NCBI GenBank assembly: GCA_023512835.1
Contig: CM042086.1
Coordinates: 7,226,299 to 7,290,298, forward strand
Source: Taxillus chinensis
Lineage: Eukaryota > Streptophyta > Magnoliopsida > Santalales > Loranthaceae
Reading direction: 5' to 3'
Length of the DNA stretch: 64,000 bases
This document shows, one piece after another, positions 23,638 to 35,664 of this stretch. The notes beneath the pieces were generated by a model, which saw only the letters and a program-made list of their open reading frames with translations, had not been told where the DNA came from and did no database searches. The translations under genes were made by a program, and so were the position numbers. How positions within the stretch are numbered: the stretch's first letter is position 1; the number at the start of each line of letters is the position of its first letter.

Positions 23638-26600
23638 ATGTTGAGAGTTGCTCATCTCCCACCCACAGCCTGTTCTTCCGCAATCTCGATCCTCAGACTG
23701 TCTCTAATTCCCAACTTCGATCCGTTTCCTTTGTCTCCATCCCGTTCTCTCAACCGATTCTTCAAATCTGCGCCGCTGAGCAAAAGTCTCCTGCCCAGAG
23801 CACTCCCGCCAAATGCGCCCTACTCTCCTGCCGAAGGTCTGAAGCGGGCTGGTACGATAATGGGTCATCCATTTCCTCGAGGAACAGTCGCTAAATCTGG
23901 TAAAACCCATTGATTTTGCTTTGCCATCGTTTGCGAGACTAGTTCTTAGCTATCCAGTAAAGGATATGCATAGCTGATAGTGATTTTTTAATCTTAATTT
24001 TAATTTTTAAGGTAACGACATTAGAAATTTCAGATGGGTTGTTGACTCCGCGTTACGTTGGTTTTAGTTGCTTGTCTGATCATACAATAAATTTGAATCC
24101 AAAATTTTAATTTTACTGCACTCGTAAAAAAAAAAAAACTTGTGCTCGAATGGTGAAATCCATTGATTTTTATTTCTTACAGTTTGCAAGGCGATTTCTT
24201 TGCAACCCAATAGAGCATATGCATGGTTGATTTCCTTTTTAAATTTTTTTTACGTCACTGATTTGAAAATTTTCAGATGGGATTGATGAGTCCACATTGT
24301 ATAGCTTTATAGAATGAACGTGAATCCATTTTTTTAAAAAATTTAATTTTTCATGGAGTTCATACTTTTAACTCTGTTCTCAAATGGTAAAACCCACTGA
24401 TTTTACTTTCTCATAGCTAGCGAGGTGATTTCTTAGCAACCCTGTAGAGCATATGCATAGCTGATTTTAGTTTTAGTCATTTTGAAAGGCTGTTCTTTGA
24501 AAAATTCAGATGGTTTTTGCTTTTAGTTGTTTCTCTGATCTGACAATGAATTTTAGGATAAAATCATTTTGATGGGTTTTTAGCCTGAGTATCATAATGA
24601 TGTACAAACAATTTTTAGTAAAATTTAATCTTACAAACCGTTCAAGATGCTTGCTGGCACATAATCTAAATTGTATGCTTTCAAGATGAGCTAATTACAT
24701 GTTAAATTCTTGGGTGGTATAAATTCGAACATAGAATTTTATCAGAAATCATTGCAAAACATATTCCATCACTATAATTTATTTTATACCATTTTTTTAA
24801 AGTGCTAGCATGGGACTTCATATATATATATATAATCTTTTTGGACAATTTTATGGTCTACTTGGTTATTGGGGAAGCTGAGTTAGGTGCAGAAGTTATT
24901 TTTAATCCCCAGTTTCATATTGTTTTGACAAACAAAAAATATTATTTTCTAGTCCCAGCTCAGGGGTGGTAGTGGTCATTATTTCTAGTAGATGGTTCTA
25001 GAATGAAATTTCGAGGGTGATATGAGCACCACTGTAAATGTAAATCTTGCACATACAAATAAAAGGAATTCTTGAGTTTGGCACATGATTACTCTTGGCT
25101 TGGCAGAAAATCAAATTTTTTATAAATATGGTTTTGATGATCAAATTTGTGTTTTCCTTTGTCTTTTTATGTACGAAGTACCAACTCAGTTGTGTAGTGG
25201 ATTTTTATAGTGATTTTAATGTTGCAATGCAGCAAAACATTTCTATGCCAATGCTAAATATATTCACAGAGGCTTTAAGAAGAGTACAATTTGACCCTTA
25301 TGCAATGTTAAGTGGTATGGAGTTGACAGTAAATATCATCAAATTATCATATAGTTCATTTATTAATGGTTGCTTTTGTAGATTGGTATCCACTCAACGT
25401 GGCCTTTTTTTTACACTTCTCAATGGCATAAAATATTCACACGATCAATTTGTATCATTTCCAATTATTTGACTTTTCTTTGATTAGAGAATTTGTGTTT
25501 TCCTTCCAGCTTCATTTAGTTCAGGGAGGAGCTCAGGTGGTGATAGAGAAATATTGGTGCAACACTTGCTGGTCAAAGAAGACGACCCTAAGCTCCTGTT
25601 GGAGCTTCAAAAGAAAATTTCAGAAGGTTTGTACCATATTTGATGTCGCACATGTAGCATAGTGTATAATTTTTTTCCTCTATTTCTTTGGCGATAAAGG
25701 ATGGATGAAAGATAAAAAAGCTGATTTTGTTATTGATTTATGTTTCAAGATGTGTAATCTATTCTTTTTAACTAGGATATTAACATCTTAATGCCTTTCC
25801 TGTTTAACTATCCTATTGTTGGTTCAAACATCCAGGGGTGGACCTAAGTGACCTGGCTGTTGAATACTCAGCCTGTCCTTCCAAAAAAGAGGGAGGAATG
25901 CTAGGTTGGGTGAGGAAGGGGCAAATGGTATGCCCTTTAGTTATTCTTCTCTTACAAAGCTGTGTAGTTTTAGAATTAATTTTCCTTTTCATTCAACTTA
26001 TGATAGTTCCTCTAATTCCTATCAAAAAGCAACAACTTGTTTTCAGAATTATAATGTACAAGGGCAATTAACTGCCAAGCTCATATAGTTATTGTGCCAC
26101 AATTATTTTCCATGAGTATACTGGGTCTGGTTCAGGTTTGTGAATCTCTCATGCAATAATATCATTGTAAGATATTAATATTCCTATGGGTTACTTGTCA
26201 AGTTTTTCTTCTGGAATAACGCATATAAATTATTAAATTTGTCAATGTTACTGATAGGTTTTTTTGTGAAATTCTCAGGTACCTGAGTTTGAGGAGACTG
26301 CATTCAATGCACCATTAAACAAAGTTGTCAAATGTAAAACTCAATTCGGATGGCATTTGTTGCAAATTTTGTCTGAGAGGTATGCTGCCAGTTGCCACTT
26401 GCTGTATAACTTTAAACCTTACGTTGTACATTAATTCAAGTGATGACTCTTACCTTCTTTATCGTTCTCTGTTTTTTATATAAAATTTCTGCTACAAGAG
26501 AAGCTTCATTACTTCAATACATTGAGCCCACTGAGCTACATGTAAAAATGCAAAACCCCAACTTTATGGAAGAGGCTCAATTGATTGACGTTCGAGAACC

Positions 26601-28332
26601 CGAAGAAGTGTACGTGCCCTCTTTACATTTATATACTGTAATTGTATATATATTTAATGGTTTTCCCTTTCTGAAAGAAAATTGTCATATAATAACAGGC
26701 TATATTGTGAGCACTTGTCAAAAAACATTAAAATTTTGAAAGGGAGATTAGTTCACGTGAGATTGTGAAAAACCTTTTGAAAGGGAAATTAGTTCACGGG
26801 AGATTGTGAAAAACCGTGAAGCCTGTTATATCAACAAGACTAAAAATTTGGAAATATTTTTGTTCGAATCCATATAATAATTGAGTATAATAAGAGAGCA
26901 TTCAAGTTAGGATGGGTCATGATAATTCAATTATGATTTATAGTTTATATAATTCAATAAAATATCAATCATGATGTACTGATTAAATGTGCAATTCGTG
27001 GAAAGATTTTAACAAAAAAAAAACCATGAATACTCCATCTGTGAGTTTTGTTATGAAAAAACAGGTGTTACAGCAATCTTGTCCCTCTATCACTTTGCTC
27101 TTCCTCCCCCCTTATATTGTGCATTGATACTTTTTTTTTTCACGGCATTTTGATTGCTAAGTGATCATTGCTGCCATTGCATTGAAATTTTTTCTGTTTT
27201 GCAGGGACCAAGCTTCTTTGCCTGGTTTCCAGGTTCTTCCCCTCCAGCAGTTTGGAAGCTGGGGACCAGATATAACAACCAAGCTTGATCCTGAGAAAGA
27301 TACTTTTGTTTTGGTGTGTACAACATCTCTGAATATAGTTTTTATTTAGAAATATCTGAATATATTTGAACCTATGCTTTTGCTGAGAGAAAAATTACAA
27401 CGCCTACTAAGATTCTAATGCATGAATAATCTAGAACATGATGCATATAGATTTCACGCTGGAATAAGTTTGTATTATTACTATTTAAATTTTAGAGCAA
27501 TTTCCATTTTAGAAAATGAAAATTGCATTCCTGCATGTGTAACGTTTTCCAGCTCTTTTCTCAATCATGCTAGTTCTTGTTTTCCTTTTGAGGCTATCTG
27601 AAACTTTTTGGGGCAATAAAATTAGTCTGTCTTTAATGAAATTAAAATTTCATTTGCTGAGTCCATTGTTTTTAAAGAACTTCGATATTGCTTAGGTGCG
27701 AAAAATATTGAGTTATTAAGCAATGATACTCATGCTGTTTTGATTTACAGCGTGCATTTATTATGCATGCCAAGTTTTATTGCTGAGATCAGTGATCACC
27801 ACCAAAACTCATTAATTGTTATTGGGTTTCAACAATCTAGTTTGGTTGGCTTTTGTGATCTGTTGGGGTTAATCATTTCTACTTCTCAAGTTTGATTGAG
27901 CTGACTAATGAACAAGGCCACTTTCGTTTGTTTTTGTTTTTTAATTAGTTAAGAGTTAGGTTTCTCTGTGTGTACATTTCAATATAAATGTTGACTAGAA
28001 TCTCAGCTGTTAATTGATTCTTTGGATTCCATGCATTTGTGCCTAGATTGTTCTAACTGATTCCTTTATTGTATTTGCCCTGCTTTTACATCCAGTGTCA
28101 CCATGGCGTGCGGTCGCTACAGGTTGCCAAGTGGTTGCAGACACAGGTAACTGCTATGGTGGTTGTTATTCAATTTATATTCAATTTGCTTCATGTGATT
28201 TTACTGTGAACGAGCGACAGGAAACATGACCTTAACTTTTCAAATGTTCAGGGATTTAAGAGAGTATTCAATGTGTCCGGAGGCATCCATGCTTATGCAA
28301 CCAAGGCTGATCCATCGGTTCCAACTTACTGA
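23638..28332 (+). CDS. Parvulin-type peptidyl-prolyl isomerase fused to a rhodanese domain, plastid-type
   Basis: Predicted plastid protein with a PpiC (parvulin) prolyl isomerase domain followed by a rhodanese (sulfurtransferase-like) domain, like Arabidopsis At5g19370. Eight exons join in frame to 307 residues: 23638-23899, 25510-25626, 25836-25927, 26279-26379, 26499-26609, 27205-27313, 28096-28146 and 28252-28332. Residues 1-95 are Ser/Pro/Arg-rich (transit-like). The parvulin part runs from EILVQHLLVKEDD through ACPSKKEGGMLGWVRKGQM and VPEFEETAFNAPLN to TQFGWHLLQILSER. The rhodanese part starts AQLIDVREPEEV, continues SLPGFQVLPLQQF and has its active-site loop CHHGVRS, with the catalytic cysteine at residue 265. 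It ends GGIHAYATKADPSVPTY. All splice sites are GT-AG. Intron 1 contains a threefold repeat that includes the donor site. Confidence 0.93.
23893..24600 (+). repeat. Three degenerate tandem copies of a ~240 bp unit across the exon 1 donor
   Basis: Copies begin near 23893, 24148 and 24382. Each opens with a version of aaatggtaaaacccattgat, followed by ...gcgag..gatttcttagc and gcatatgcatagctgatt, then cagatggg. Copy 1 includes the real exon 1 splice donor (TCTG|GTAAAACCC), so copies 2 and 3 carry donor-like sequences (AATG|GTGAAATCC and AATG|GTAAAACCC) within intron 1. Confidence 0.75.
26734..26815 (+). repeat. 41 bp tandem duplication in intron 5 of the parvulin-rhodanese gene
   Basis: Two adjacent 41-base units (26734-26774 and 26775-26815) beginning ttttgaaaggga differ at only two positions. 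Recent slippage or microhomology duplication in an intron; no evident function. Confidence 0.85.
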
Positions 28333-28339
28333 TAGAGCC

Positions 28340-30143
28340 TTTTTCTTTTGTCGATGTTGATATATTGTTTCATTCATTTGCTTTATTCTCCTTTCTAGTT
28401 TGGAATTGTTTGTTCTCTATTGAACCTCTTTCTCTTCTGGGAGTTCCTTGGAGAGAGAGAGAGAGAGACGAAATAAGGATGAAACAAATTATATGTTAAT
28501 GCGGTTGAGAAATAATTGTATTCTTTTGGGTAATTTGTTAAGAGTGTGTTTGGTATATTTATTTTCTAAATAAAGAGATGTTTCATTTAAATTTTGATTT
28601 AAATCAAATAATTGTTTTCGAAAATATGTATAAGTGTTTTTTTATTTTTAAAATTAATAATATAAATTTTAATTTTAATAATGATTTAAATTATGAAATT
28701 TAAAAACAAAAACAAAAACACGTAGTTGGGGTATGAATGGATTTTTTATTTTTGAAAATAGTATTCTATTTGATATAATGGAATTTAAGCATGATTTTGT
28801 TTTTAAATTTTGAAAATATGTAGTGTCGTATTTATTTTTAAAATTTATTTTAATCATTTTTTATTTTAAAAATTCAATTCAATTTTAGTGGGTATTTATT
28901 TTTTTTATTTTTTATTTTATTATTTAGATCATCATATTTTATTTTATTTGAGACTTAATTTTAAAAATATTTTTTTAAAAACTTTCTCTCCTAAATAAAC
29001 AATTCTTTAAATTAAATAAATCACGTACCAAATAACTTTGTCTTCTTTTTAAAAATCACGTTAAAAATCAAAAAGTATTTTAAATATTTTATTTTCTTCT
29101 CTGAACAAAAAATCTATTGAAACTTACTGAAAAAAATTAGTAAAAAATACTACGTATTTTTTTTTTTTAAATTTAAAACTTATTTTTTTGGGTTCATCCA
29201 ATTTTTTTTTTTTTTATGACTCTTATGTTTTTATTTTTTAAAATATTTTTTTCCCTTACGAAATAAATTTTTTTAATTTCTTAAAGATATATTTAATTCT
29301 TTTTTGAATAAAGAAATCTTTCATTTAAATCATAATTTGAAAAAGTAATTATTTTTAAAAATAAATTTTCACGTGTTTTTTGTTTTTAAATTTAAAACTT
29401 ATTTTGACGAGACTTTTAGATTATTTTTTTTATGTTATCTGAGTTCCTACTATTTTATTTTATTTTTTTTTGTAATTTTTATGATACTTAATTTTTTTAA
29501 ATATATTTTTTCCTTACGAAATAAATTTTATTTTTAAACTTCCGAAAGAATACGAAACAAAAAGCAATTACCAAACGTCTCATACAGTCATATATGTTGG
29601 ATTGTTGGGTCATTAATATATAATTTATTAAATTTAACAATATAAAACAAAGGATCAACTTTGCTATTTGCAACTGTGCAGGGGGTTCTATGCTACGGGC
29701 TATGGGCTATAGCGCTATGGCCGGTATTTGGGTCCTACGTGAGCTGGACCTGTATTCGCAACTGGCTCGCTGCTTCTCTGTACGGTCATAATTTGAGCCA
29801 CTACCATTCACCGACACTGATTGGAGTGATTGATAATTGTCGCAAAAATGTGGGAGAGAGGGGGTATAAATTATAATTTGCCTTAATGGTTTCAATACCG
29901 CGTAAAGCATTTAAAAACACAGATTGAGATTTGAGCACGTTAAAAATAGAAAGAAAGAAAGAAAGAAACGTTTTAAATGTTTGTTTGCTCGTAACTTACT
30001 AGCTATCTCTGTCTTTTATTTTAATAACGTGTCAATAACCACTTATTAATTGTGGTTTAATAGGGAGCGGACGCAATCGCATTCCAGTAGTGTGTCATTA
30101 TCAATTTTGATCCATTGCAGCTGCTGGATTTAGGTTCTTTTCT

Positions 30144-30197
<54 letters not shown>

Positions 30198-30905
30198 TTA
30201 GTCAATGGTACACAAAAATAGCCATTAATTAAATGTTCAAATTAGGATATTACTAAATTTTTATACCCGCCCTCAATCACAAGAACAAGAATTGAAATTT
30301 GACCCACCCATCATTTTTCATTGATTTATATTTGATGTTAGATTATTACTAGCTAGATTTTGCCTGGGTGATCTAAGCAACCATTGTTTTTTTGTTTTTT
30401 TGTTTGTTTTTGTTTTGTTTTTAAATAAAACCTTAAAACAGACCAAATACGGAATGGTTGCCGTGAAATCCTCCATGCCCGTTGTCCCTCATAAAACCCA
30501 CCTTCTCTCTTCCCCTACGATCCCTCGCCATCACTCCCTCCCTCTATCCTCTCCTCTCCACTGTCCTCACCATCTCCAACCTGTCTTCCAATCTCTCTCT
30601 CTCTCTCTCTCTAACAGATATCTATCTTTCTCTCTCCTCTTAATCTCCATTACAACTTAACGTATTTTTTCCACTTCTTTTTCAATTATCTCTCTCCTTG
30701 TAATTATACAAGTTGCTCCTCAAATCACATCTCTATATTCAAACCCCAAAACCCCACATCTCTTTTAGATTAAATCCCTCTTCCTCTTTCCTTCATCCGC
30801 TACTTTTTTTTTTTTTTTTTCTAAAACCTTTTTTTAGTTTTTTTTAAAAATAATAATAATATGATAAAGGTAATAATTAATTAAGTGGTGAGAGACTCGA
30901 TTCTG

Positions 30906-30939
<34 letters not shown>

Positions 30940-31045
30940 GAGGAGGAAGAAGAAAGAAAGGAAGGAAAGAACTTTTTGTGTGTGTGAGTGTGTGTTCATC
31001 ACAACGACAAACACAACGAGGGATTTCATATCCACCCTGTCCCTA
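28340..31045. other. Intergenic region upstream of the CDPK gene
   Basis: AT-rich with long A/T homopolymers (28560-29580) and a (TA)21 microsatellite at 30150-30191. From about 30470 it becomes pyrimidine-rich. A GA repeat at 30909-30936 and a TG stretch at 30977-30994 lie just before the kinase start and are probably in its leader. No gene or RNA is evident in it. Confidence 0.6.
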
Positions 31046-32939
31046 ATGGGCAGCTGTTGTTCCCGCTCTAAACCGGCGGACGACGACGAGCAGAAGAGCG
31101 TAGCCGTGGGCGGAGGCTCAGTCACAGCGGCGGGACCTCCTACTACTACTCCTCCTCCTCCAGGGACACCGCCACGGATGCCGGGAGCTAGCCCGACAAG
31201 GGCGGCGAAGGCGGCGCCGATAGGGCCGGTGCTGGGTCGGCCGATGGAGGACGTGAAGGCGACGTACTCGTTGGGGAAGGAGCTGGGTCGGGGGCAGTTC
31301 GGGGTGACGTTCCTGTGCACCCACAAGGCGACAGGGGAGCAGTTCGCATGCAAGACAATCGCGAAGAGGAAGCTGTCGAGCAAGGACGATATCGAGGATG
31401 TCCGGAGGGAGGTGCAGATCATGCACCACCTCACCGGACAGCCCAACATTGTGGAGCTCAAAGGGGCGTACGAGGACAAGCAGTCGGTGCACCTGGTCAT
31501 GGAGCTCTGCGCCGGCGGCGAGCTCTTCGACCGCATCATCTCCAAGGGCCACTACTCCGAGCGCGCCGCCGCATCCCTCCTCCGGACCATCGTCCAGATC
31601 GTCCACACGTGCCACTCCATGGGGGTGGTTCACCGGGACCTCAAGCCTGAGAACTTCTTGCTCCTTAACAAGCACGAAAGCTCCCCCCTCAAGGCCACCG
31701 ATTTTGGCCTCTCTGTCTTCTTCAAGGAAGGTCTTGTGCCTGCCTACCTACCTACCTACCTACCTATAGCCTATACACACACACACACACACATTTTTCC
31801 TATATATGTTTCTTCCATTCTTCGGGTCTATATTAATTTTTTTTCTTCAACACTTTTTTCTATACATACATTTCTTCGGTTTCAAATACCAAAAAAATGT
31901 TTCTTTTTTACTTTGGTTTCAAATACCCAAAGATGCTTCTTGTTCCTCCTTAGGCCTTTTTACCCTGATTTTTCTATTTATTTATTTGTTAAAAAACTTT
32001 TTTGTTTCATTGTGTTTGTCTCATTCCTAAATGCAATTTAATCTGATGGAATTTTTTTTGGTCTAATTCTTATTTCAATCCTCCACAATGCACACTACCC
32101 CCCGTTTTTGAATCTCGTCCTAAATGCTTGGTAAGTTATTAGTTTTGTTCTTATATTCCCGAATGCTTGTTAATTAATTTTCTCTTATTTTTTGTTAATT
32201 GATTCTAAATCCGTACAAGTTTAGAAATTTTCCCTATTTTGTTGATTTATATTTTGATCCCTCACTCAATCACTCACTCATTGTATGTGGCCTGTGGTTA
32301 TCTTATCAATCACTGGCTGTGAATGCTCTACCTAAATGGGCGGTTACTTTGCAGGGGAGGTGTTGAAGGAGATAGTGGGGAGTGCGTATTACATTGCACC
32401 AGAAGTGTTGAAGAGAAGATATGGACCCGAGGTGGACATTTGGAGCATTGGTGTGATGCTATACATCCTTCTCAGTGGCGTCCCTCCTTTCTGGGCCGAG
32501 TCGGAGCATGGCATTTTCAATGCAATCCTCAAAGGCACTATCGACTTCTCCAGCAGCCCCTGGCCTTCCATCTCTCCTGCTGCCAAGGATCTGGTCCGCA
32601 AGATGTTGAAATCCGACCCCAAGCAGCGCCTTACTGCTTACCAAGTTCTCAGTAAGTCCAAAGTTCAATCTGTTTGTTTAGAGGCTTGTCTGTATTATAA
32701 ACAAAAATAAACGAGCTCTGTTCGGTTTGCATCACGTGTTTCAGATCATCCCTGGATCAAGGAGGATGGTGAAGCACCGGACACGCCGCTCGACAACGCT
32801 GTGTTCGACAGGTTCAAGCAGTTTAGAGCCATGAACAGGTTCAAGAAAGTCGCTCTCCGGGTAGGTCGTTAACAGCATGCTGCTGACAAATGCTAAAATC
32901 ATGGTGTTGTTGCAGAATTTCTGTCATTATCGTATATAC

Positions 32940-32973
<34 letters not shown>

Positions 32974-33867
32974 TTGAATTGATGATGGAACACTTAGAAT
33001 TTAATACGATGTGGCATTGGAAATTAAACTATGAAGGTGATTGCTGGGTTTTTGTCGGAGGAGGAGATAATGGGGCTGAAGCAGATGTTTAGGGGAATGG
33101 ATACAGACAACAGTGGCACCATCACCCTGGAAGAACTCAAGCAAGGTCTCTCCAAGCAAGAAGGCACCAAGCTCTCGGAACAAGAAGTTATACAATTGAT
33201 GGAAGCTGTGAGGATTTGCTAGTTTTTTTTTTTTTTTAAATGGATTTGATTCGCATCCCAAAATTACATTCTGAGTCTCTGAAACCTCTTCTATGTATAT
33301 AGGCAGATGCAGATGGCAATGGTACCATAGACTACGACGAATTCATTACTGCAACCATGCACATGAACAGAATGGACAAAGAGGAGCATCTCTCTACTGC
33401 CTTCCAATATTTCGACCAGGATAACAGCGGGTGATTATGAGAATGCTTGCTACCTAGTTACTGTTTTATTACTCTACTATTAATTATTGGTACGGTACAT
33501 AATTTTTATCATCTACTTGGTTTTGGTGAAAAAAACCAAAAACAAAACCAAAAACAAACCATGCAGGTATATTACGATAGAAGAGTTGGAGCGAGCTCTT
33601 AGGGAGTACGGAATGCACGATGGGAATGACATAAAGGAAATCATCTCCGAGGTTGATTCTGATAATGTAAGCTTCAATATTGTTATTGTGTAAACAGGCA
33701 GGCTTTTGGACTTGGGTGATTGAGGAAACGTAAATATACTTAACCACAAGCTGATGCCGATTTGTGAACAGGATGGGCGAATTAACTACCAAGAGTTTGT
33801 GGCAATGATGAGAAAAGGGAACCCAGATATCAACATCAAGAAGCGCCGCGACGATGTTTATGTTTGA
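31046..33867 (+). CDS. Calcium-dependent protein kinase, CPK17/CPK34 type
   Basis: Ser/Thr kinase directly activated by calcium. Seven exons join to 530 residues: 31046-31730, 32355-32651, 32745-32860, 33037-33207, 33303-33430, 33567-33666 and 33772-33867. The start is set by MGSCCSRS, a glycine-2 myristoylation signal with palmitoylatable cysteines; an in-frame upstream start would destroy it. A variable Pro-rich region leads to the kinase domain: LGRGQFGV loop, [10 protein letters not shown] lysine, VHRDLKPEN catalytic loop, TDFGLS, then [10 protein letters not shown]. The autoinhibitory junction ([16 protein letters not shown]) precedes four complete EF-hand loops: [36 protein letters not shown] and [12 protein letters not shown]. 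All catalytic and calcium-binding residues look intact. The sequence closely fits the pollen-expressed CPK17/CPK34 pair, and its place beside the PHGAP-CLT-parvulin genes supports orthology with CPK34. Confidence 0.96.
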
Positions 33868-34455
33868 TTTTGATTCTGCAGGATTTATTGAAGATCGCCG
33901 ATACATGGTACTGGAAGTCTGGAATTGAAACACATACGTGATGAAGTTGCTGTCGGGAACTGAAGGCGCATTCATATAATTAGTTCCCGTGCATCCTTGA
34001 AATGTATATTTACTAATTTTTAGGGATGCTCTTCATCCGCAAGCAATAGTATAAGAACCAGTTCATTCATTCTAGGGAGTTACACAAGGTAAGAAGAAGA
34101 TAGGCTCGGGAAGGGGAGAAAAATGCTGAGCTGCATACATAACATGTTTCGATTAAGTTGGACACTGTCAAATGCTGAAGAGGTTGAGGCTGTTAATTGA
34201 TGTGAGGTTTTGATAGGCATTTCGTCTTCTATTATTATATTTTGTTGTGAAGCAAACCTATATACTATATATATACACACGCACACCACTCACCACACGC
34301 GAGAAGAAATGAGTACTATATGAAAAACTGTAGAATATAACCCAAACAAAAAAGGCAGAGGGAAAGATAGAAGACTTCAAGATTTATTCGGCTACAGATT
34401 AATTATAGCCTACATGAAGCAACACATTGGTAAGAGAGATTATATATATCAAAAA

Positions 34456-34810
34456 TGCTAAATGCAACCGCGGTTGCGTTCTCGCCGCGGAACTGACTGA
34501 TGTGTCAATTATCACATCAGCAAAAAAGGCGTTAGAGGCATCAGGGAAGGGAAGGAGGAGGCTCGAGCTGCATGAATCTGGACGGAAAGATGCAAAAATA
34601 TGACATAAAATCTAATTTTAGAGGCGTTAGAGAGCTTTTTTTTGGAAATCCGAGGGAGGAAAATCATTTTGGACTCGTAGCTTTTGTCGATACTTTCAAA
34701 TCAAAAATAATTGACCTAATTCCGACCACTGTACGCAAAGTTATGACCGTTTGAAGTTTTCGTCAGAAATTACAATCGACGGAACCCAGAAACCCATCGA
34801 TTTGGCCATG
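34456..34810 (+). repeat. Dispersed repeat, copy A
   Basis: The segment ...ctggacggaaagatg..atatgacataaaatctaattttagaggc...gtttgaagttttcgtcagaaat is matched, inverted and diverged, at 44820-45180. No reading frame. It is followed by a stretch rich in gctcgag/gctcgaa words (34830-35010). An unclassified interspersed repeat. Confidence 0.6.
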
Positions 34811-34859
34811 GGAGAGATGATCGATGCCTGCTCGACGATTGCTCGAAGCATGCTCGAGA

Positions 34860-34886
34860 GGGGGGGGGGGGGGGGGGGGGGGGGGG
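34860..34886. repeat. 27-base poly-G tract
   Basis: Uninterrupted G run inside the gctcgag-rich region between the CDPK and VPS11 genes. Pure G runs this long are rare in plant nuclear DNA, so length and even existence should be treated with caution. Confidence 0.85.
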
Positions 34887-35507
34887 ATTTGTTCAAGGCT
34901 CACCTCGAGTATAGGTTGACATGCCCGAGCAGATCTGCTTGAGTCCATGCTCGAATCTCTACTCAGGCTCGAGCACGCTTCGAGCAAATGATTTGGAAGC
35001 CACTCCAAGCTCGACCAATCTGGGATACCCTCTGCGATATCTACAAGGAACTCACTAAAAGAGAACAAACTTGGTTTTTACTTTTTTTTGAGAACTCAAT
35101 GCTACACTGACGGTATTATTTTAGCCGTAAAGGCTGTTTTCTATAATGACATTTTATATGCAAATTATAATTTAAAAATAATTTTAGAATTTTAATAAAA
35201 AATAGCCTATATCAAAATTTTAAAATAAAATTTAGAATAAAAATTTAAAAAAAATCATACTAGAGAATCACTATTTATTCTTTGAATAATTTTTAATATA
35301 TTTATACTCTGAATTGATTATAATAAATAAAAAAATTTAAAACTAATTTAAAAGAATAATAAATAAATAAACTGTTCTAAATAGTATTTATCCCTTAACT
35401 GAAATGGAGTCATCTTTTTTTCCCAATAATATTATTAATTAAAAAAAACACGATTAATGGCAATTTAAATTTTATATAGATTAAAAAAAAGTGAGTTGCT
35501 TGACTGG

Positions 35508-35515
35508 CACGTGTC
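35508..35515 (+). promoter_or_regulatory. G-box (CACGTGTC) upstream of VPS11
   Basis: CACGTGTC lies ~155 bases before the VPS11 start codon. It is a core bZIP/bHLH binding word; a TATATAG word at 35473-35479 is nearby. No evidence beyond the sequence match. Confidence 0.35.
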
Positions 35516-35664
35516 AAGGAGCCTTGCCGGCGGCCGTCGCGCTCTGCCACGACCCCTCTCTTCCTGTCCGTACTAAACCATCCCCAACAACAGAGTTCCC
35601 CGAGGCTGGACCCGACTGTGAATTTAAGGTTACAAAACATATACGTTAATGCTGGTGGAAGAAA

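Noticed and set aside
29661..29910. Frames of 67-71 codons on both strands upstream of the CDPK
   Set aside because: No recognisable domain, no splice context, isolated in AT-rich sequence.
30877..31545. 222-codon minus-strand frame over the CDPK leader and exon 1
   Set aside because: Shadow frame; its ends are translations of GA and TG repeats.
31118..31675. 185-codon minus-strand frame opposite CDPK exon 1
   Set aside because: Mirror of GC-rich kinase codons; no family resemblance, and the plus-strand kinase explains the sequence fully.
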